Assembly: GCA_003130835.1 (NCBI GenBank)
Contig: QEXX01000048.1
Span: 1 to 64,000, forward strand
Source: Anaerolineae bacterium
GTDB taxonomy: Bacteria; Chloroflexota; Anaerolineae; Anaerolineales; UBA4823
DNA length: 64,000 nucleotides
Direction of reading: 5' to 3'
Shown: positions 61,487-64,000 of the stretch, in pieces
How the letters are laid out: each line of letters begins with the position of its first letter
Numbering within the stretch: position 1 is the first letter of the stretch
Made by a program: the position numbers and the translations under genes
Notes under the pieces: model-generated
The model's database searches: none
Told to the model about the DNA's origin: nothing
The model's input: only the letters and a program-made list of their open reading frames with translations

Positions 61487-63050
61487 TTTTCGCGTCCGTC
61501 AACGCGATTACCTTCTTGAGATCAGCCGGGCGATTACCCAGGAACTCAATCTGGATAGTCTCCTGGCTCGTATTTTAACGATTTCCATTGAGATGCTTGC
61601 CGGACAAGCGGGCTTAATTGCCTTGTGGGAAGAACGCGGGGGCTGGAGCGTTGCGGCTTCAATTGGCGTTGCCACACCTTTCTTGAGGTACCTTGAATCT
61701 TTACTCAGCCAGGTCTCCAATCAAGGCGATCCGAGTTTGTTAGATTTATCGGAAATCAATCACGTTGTACAAAAGCTCACCCGCACGGCAAGTTTTGGCT
61801 TATTGACCGGTGTTGGATTACCGTTGGTGGTGCGTAGGCGGGTTATTGGGTTGATTTTTATTTTTCGCAACTATGCAGGGGTGTTTTCCTCGAACGATCG
61901 GGCTTTATTGCAAAGCTTCGCCGATCAAGCAGCGATTGCTGTCTACAATGCTCAGCTTTATACCCAAGTTAGCCGTGAAAAGCAACGCCTCGATGCAATC
62001 CTAGATTCAGCAGCAGATGGTATCTTGATTATTGCTGCAGATCATCGCATTGAACGCTGTAACCCGGCTTTTGCTCGCATGGCAGGCATCCCCCAAGCAG
62101 CAATTATCGGGCGGCGGCATGAAGATGTGGTTGTTCTCTCGAAGCAAAAGGATGAGATGACCTTAGAGAAAGCGGAAGCTGGCGGGTGGCCCCTCACCCC
62201 TCATGCGACATTATATGTAGAAGGCGATTTACAACGTCCGAATGGAATTCCCTTACCGGTTGGGATTACATACGCGCCGCTCTTAAATCAAGATGGCTCT
62301 TTAATTGGGATTATTGCTACGGTGCGAGATATTACCCGTTTTCGTGAGGCGGATGAGCTAAAAACTACGTTTATCTCCGTAATCAGTCATGAGTTAAAAA
62401 CTCCTGTGGCGTTAATCAAGGGCTACGTAAGTACATTGCGGCGAGAAGATGCCCATTGGGATCCTTCAATCGTCCAAGATAGCCTCGCTGTCATTGAAGA
62501 AGAAGCCGATCGCCTAACCGAGTTGATCGAGAATTTATTAGATGCCACCCGATTGCAAGCGGGTGTCTTGTCGATCAATTTAGCTGATGTTGCTTTAGTA
62601 CCATTGATCGAGCGGATTGTCGCCAAGTTTCGCACCCAAACGACACAGCACAAGTTTGTGGTTGAATTACCGCCTGATCTACCTGTCATCATGGCGGATG
62701 AGAACCGCATTTCTCAATTGCTTTCTAATCTCCTTTCCAATGCCATTAAGTATTCACCAGAGGGGGGAGAAATCCGCATCAGTGGGCAAGAGCGAGCGGA
62801 GCAGATCGTCATTTGTGTTTCAGATGAAGGTTGTGGCATCTCTCCGGAAGACATCCCCTTTATTTTCGATCGTTTTTACCGTTCTGACACGGCAAAGCGG
62901 ACAACCAAAGGGGCTGGGTTGGGGTTATACCTTGCAAGAGCAGTCGTTGAGGCTCATGGAGGACATATTTGGGTTGACCCGAAAACCGAAAAAGGTACTA
63001 AAATATGTTTTTCTTTACCGAAAGATGCCAAGAGAAAATTAAGTCGATAG
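61476..63050 (+). CDS. GAF-PAS sensor histidine kinase
   Basis: A 524-residue cytoplasmic sensor kinase, starting at TTG 61476 and overlapping the aminotransferase; a slightly later start is possible. A GAF domain spans about residues 20-165 and a PAS domain about 172-290 (LDSAADGILIIAADHRIERCNPAFARM). HisKA has the phospho-His in FISVISHELKTPVALIKGYV (about 305-325), and the HATPase shows LLSNLLSNAIKYSPEGG, DEGCGISPEDIPF and GAGLGLYLARAVVEAHGG. No membrane helices were seen. No response regulator is adjacent. Confidence 0.94.
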   Translation: MLPDFRVRQRDYLLEISRAITQELNLDSLLARILTISIEMLAGQAGLIALWEERGGWSVAASIGVATPFLRYLESLLSQVSNQGDPSLLDLSEINHVVQKLTRTASFGLLTGVGLPLVVRRRVIGLIFIFRNYAGVFSSNDRALLQSFADQAAIAVYNAQLYTQVSREKQRLDAILDSAADGILIIAADHRIERCNPAFARMAGIPQAAIIGRRHEDVVVLSKQKDEMTLEKAEAGGWPLTPHATLYVEGDLQRPNGIPLPVGITYAPLLNQDGSLIGIIATVRDITRFREADELKTTFISVISHELKTPVALIKGYVSTLRREDAHWDPSIVQDSLAVIEEEADRLTELIENLLDATRLQAGVLSINLADVALVPLIERIVAKFRTQTTQHKFVVELPPDLPVIMADENRISQLLSNLLSNAIKYSPEGGEIRISGQERAEQIVICVSDEGCGISPEDIPFIFDRFYRSDTAKRTTKGAGLGLYLARAVVEAHGGHIWVDPKTEKGTKICFSLPKDAKRKLSR

Positions 63051-63062
63051 AGTGGAGTCATT

Positions 63063-64000
63063 ATGCCAAGATCCGTAGTGAGTTGTCCGAATTGTAAAAG
63101 GCCGGTGCAGGCCGAGATTCAGCAGCTTTTTGATCTCAATCAAGATCCGGCTGCAAAACAAAAATTGCTCTCTGGAGCGTTTAACCTGATTCAGTGTCCC
63201 AATTGCGGCTTTCGCGGTACAGCCGCCATGCCAATCGTTTATCATGATGCGGATAAGGAACTCTTATTAACTTTTGTTCCGCCAGAGTTGGGCTTGCCTC
63301 CCAATGAACAGGAACGCATAATCGGTGGATTAATCAATCAAGTCATGTCTTATTTGCCTCAAGAAAAACGTAAGGCGTACCTTTTGAGGCCGCAACAAAC
63401 CTTAACCATGCAAGGTTTAATTGAGCGTGTCCTAGAGGCCGATGGAATCACCAGAGAGATGCTCCAAGCTCAACAGCAAAGGTTGACGCTCATCCAGCGG
63501 TTGCATACAGCCTCATCAGCCGATGTTCAAAAGGAGATAATTGGTCAGGAAGATGCGTTGATCGATGAGCAATTTATAGCCTTGCTGGAACGCCTGATTG
63601 AGCTTGCGGCAGCCAGTGGGGATCAACAATCTGCCCAGAAATTAGTTGAGTTGCAGAAACTAGTCATCGAAGAGTCAACCTATGGGCGTCAGCTTAGCCA
63701 TCAAGTGCAGGAGGTAGAAGCTGCATTAGCCTCTCTGAAGGAAGCGGGTCAATCCCTAAATCGGGAAAAGTTGCTTGATATTGTCATGGCTGCACCCAAT
63801 GAGGAGCGAGTCCGAGCGTTGGTCAGCTTTGCAAGGGCCGGCATGGACTATCAATTCTTTCAGCTCCTGAGTGAGCGAATCGATCGGGTGAAAGGGGAGG
63901 AACGCGCTCGCTTAGTCAAGTTACGCGATACCCTTCTGCAATTCACCCAAGAGTACGACCAAGACCTTGCTCAAAGAGTGGAACAAGCTCGCCAGAGGCT
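63063..64000 (+). CDS. CpXC-domain protein, cut by the window end
   Basis: Not in the ORF track because it runs off the window. From ATG 63063 an open frame of at least 312 codons begins MPRSVVSCPNCKRPVQAEI, followed by a second pair, FNLIQCPNCGFRG, giving the two CPxC zinc motifs of the CpXC domain (residues 7-50). The rest is helical and charged (ERVLEADGITREML; QQQRLTLIQRLH), likely coiled coil. It starts 12 bases after the kinase gene. The function of CpXC proteins is not known. Confidence 0.85.
   Translation, partial: MPRSVVSCPNCKRPVQAEIQQLFDLNQDPAAKQKLLSGAFNLIQCPNCGFRGTAAMPIVYHDADKELLLTFVPPELGLPPNEQERIIGGLINQVMSYLPQEKRKAYLLRPQQTLTMQGLIERVLEADGITREMLQAQQQRLTLIQRLHTASSADVQKEIIGQEDALIDEQFIALLERLIELAAASGDQQSAQKLVELQKLVIEESTYGRQLSHQVQEVEAALASLKEAGQSLNREKLLDIVMAAPNEERVRALVSFARAGMDYQFFQLLSERIDRVKGEERARLVKLRDTLLQFTQEYDQDLAQRVEQARQR

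Overview
The window looks like chromosomal DNA of an anaerobic Chloroflexota bacterium, probably class Anaerolineae. This is inferred from gene content and protein style: a selenocysteine elongation factor (selB), a Gram-positive-type YidC without a large periplasmic domain, DUF11-type surface proteins with a sortase, BMP-family nucleoside uptake, lipoproteins with a normal lipobox, and no outer-membrane biogenesis genes. No rRNA, tRNA, CRISPR array, insertion sequence or prophage was recognised. Genes are tightly packed, many overlap by 1-4 bases, and most spaces are under 150 bases.

Bases 1-3000: a tandem array of 45/52-bp units made of small hairpins, a secreted protein of unknown function, and glnS, both genes on the minus strand. 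folD follows on the plus strand with its own terminator. Bases 4079-20385: a long plus-strand catabolic cluster. A promoter bracketed by two TTGTCAGACAA palindromes leads into an 8-oxoguanine/guanine-deaminase-like amidohydrolase, a GntR-UTRA regulator, two different carbamoyltransferases (one ATCase-like, one YgeW-like), a carbamate kinase, a BMP lipoprotein with its ABC transporter (ATPase and two permeases), a threonine-synthase-like enzyme, a glycosyltransferase, a second fold-type-II PLP enzyme, an unknown protein and a dihydropyrimidinase/hydantoinase. The likely logic is import of nucleosides or purines, deamination, ring opening, phosphorolysis of ureido groups to carbamoyl phosphate, and ATP formation by carbamate kinase.

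Bases 20393-27221: three membrane proteins resembling complex-I/Mrp/hydrogenase-4 antiporter subunits without catalytic partners, a coiled-coil protein, and selB. Bases 27224-32940: a cell-surface region. It holds a 987-residue DUF11 protein with an LPGTG motif and its own sortase domain, an OmpR/PhoB-type response regulator, a Pho-box-like direct repeat, a c-di-GMP-I (GEMM) riboswitch overlapping a terminator, a GEVED-type surface protein, and a 38-residue peptide gene missed by the ORF track.

Bases 33034-45473 are almost all minus strand. They contain a YtcJ-like amidohydrolase and the gene group usually found near replication origins (rpmH, rnpA, yidD, a PQQ-propeller lipoprotein, yidC, jag, a PfkB kinase, parA, parB); rpmH is also absent from the ORF track. 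A flippase-like membrane protein, a YugP-type peptidase, a CtpA protease, a lone CoA-transferase subunit and a HAD phosphatase follow. dnaA is not next to rpmH here.

Bases 45535-64000 hold housekeeping and signalling genes: mutL, a sirtuin, a receiver-CpaE/TadZ-type ATPase, tilS, a tyrosine-recombinase homologue lacking its catalytic residues, an ATP-grasp/esterase pair, an HD hydrolase, a SanA-like DUF218 protein, folC, lon, an SH3-like lipoprotein, a class-III aminotransferase, a GAF-PAS histidine kinase, and a CpXC-domain gene cut by the window end.
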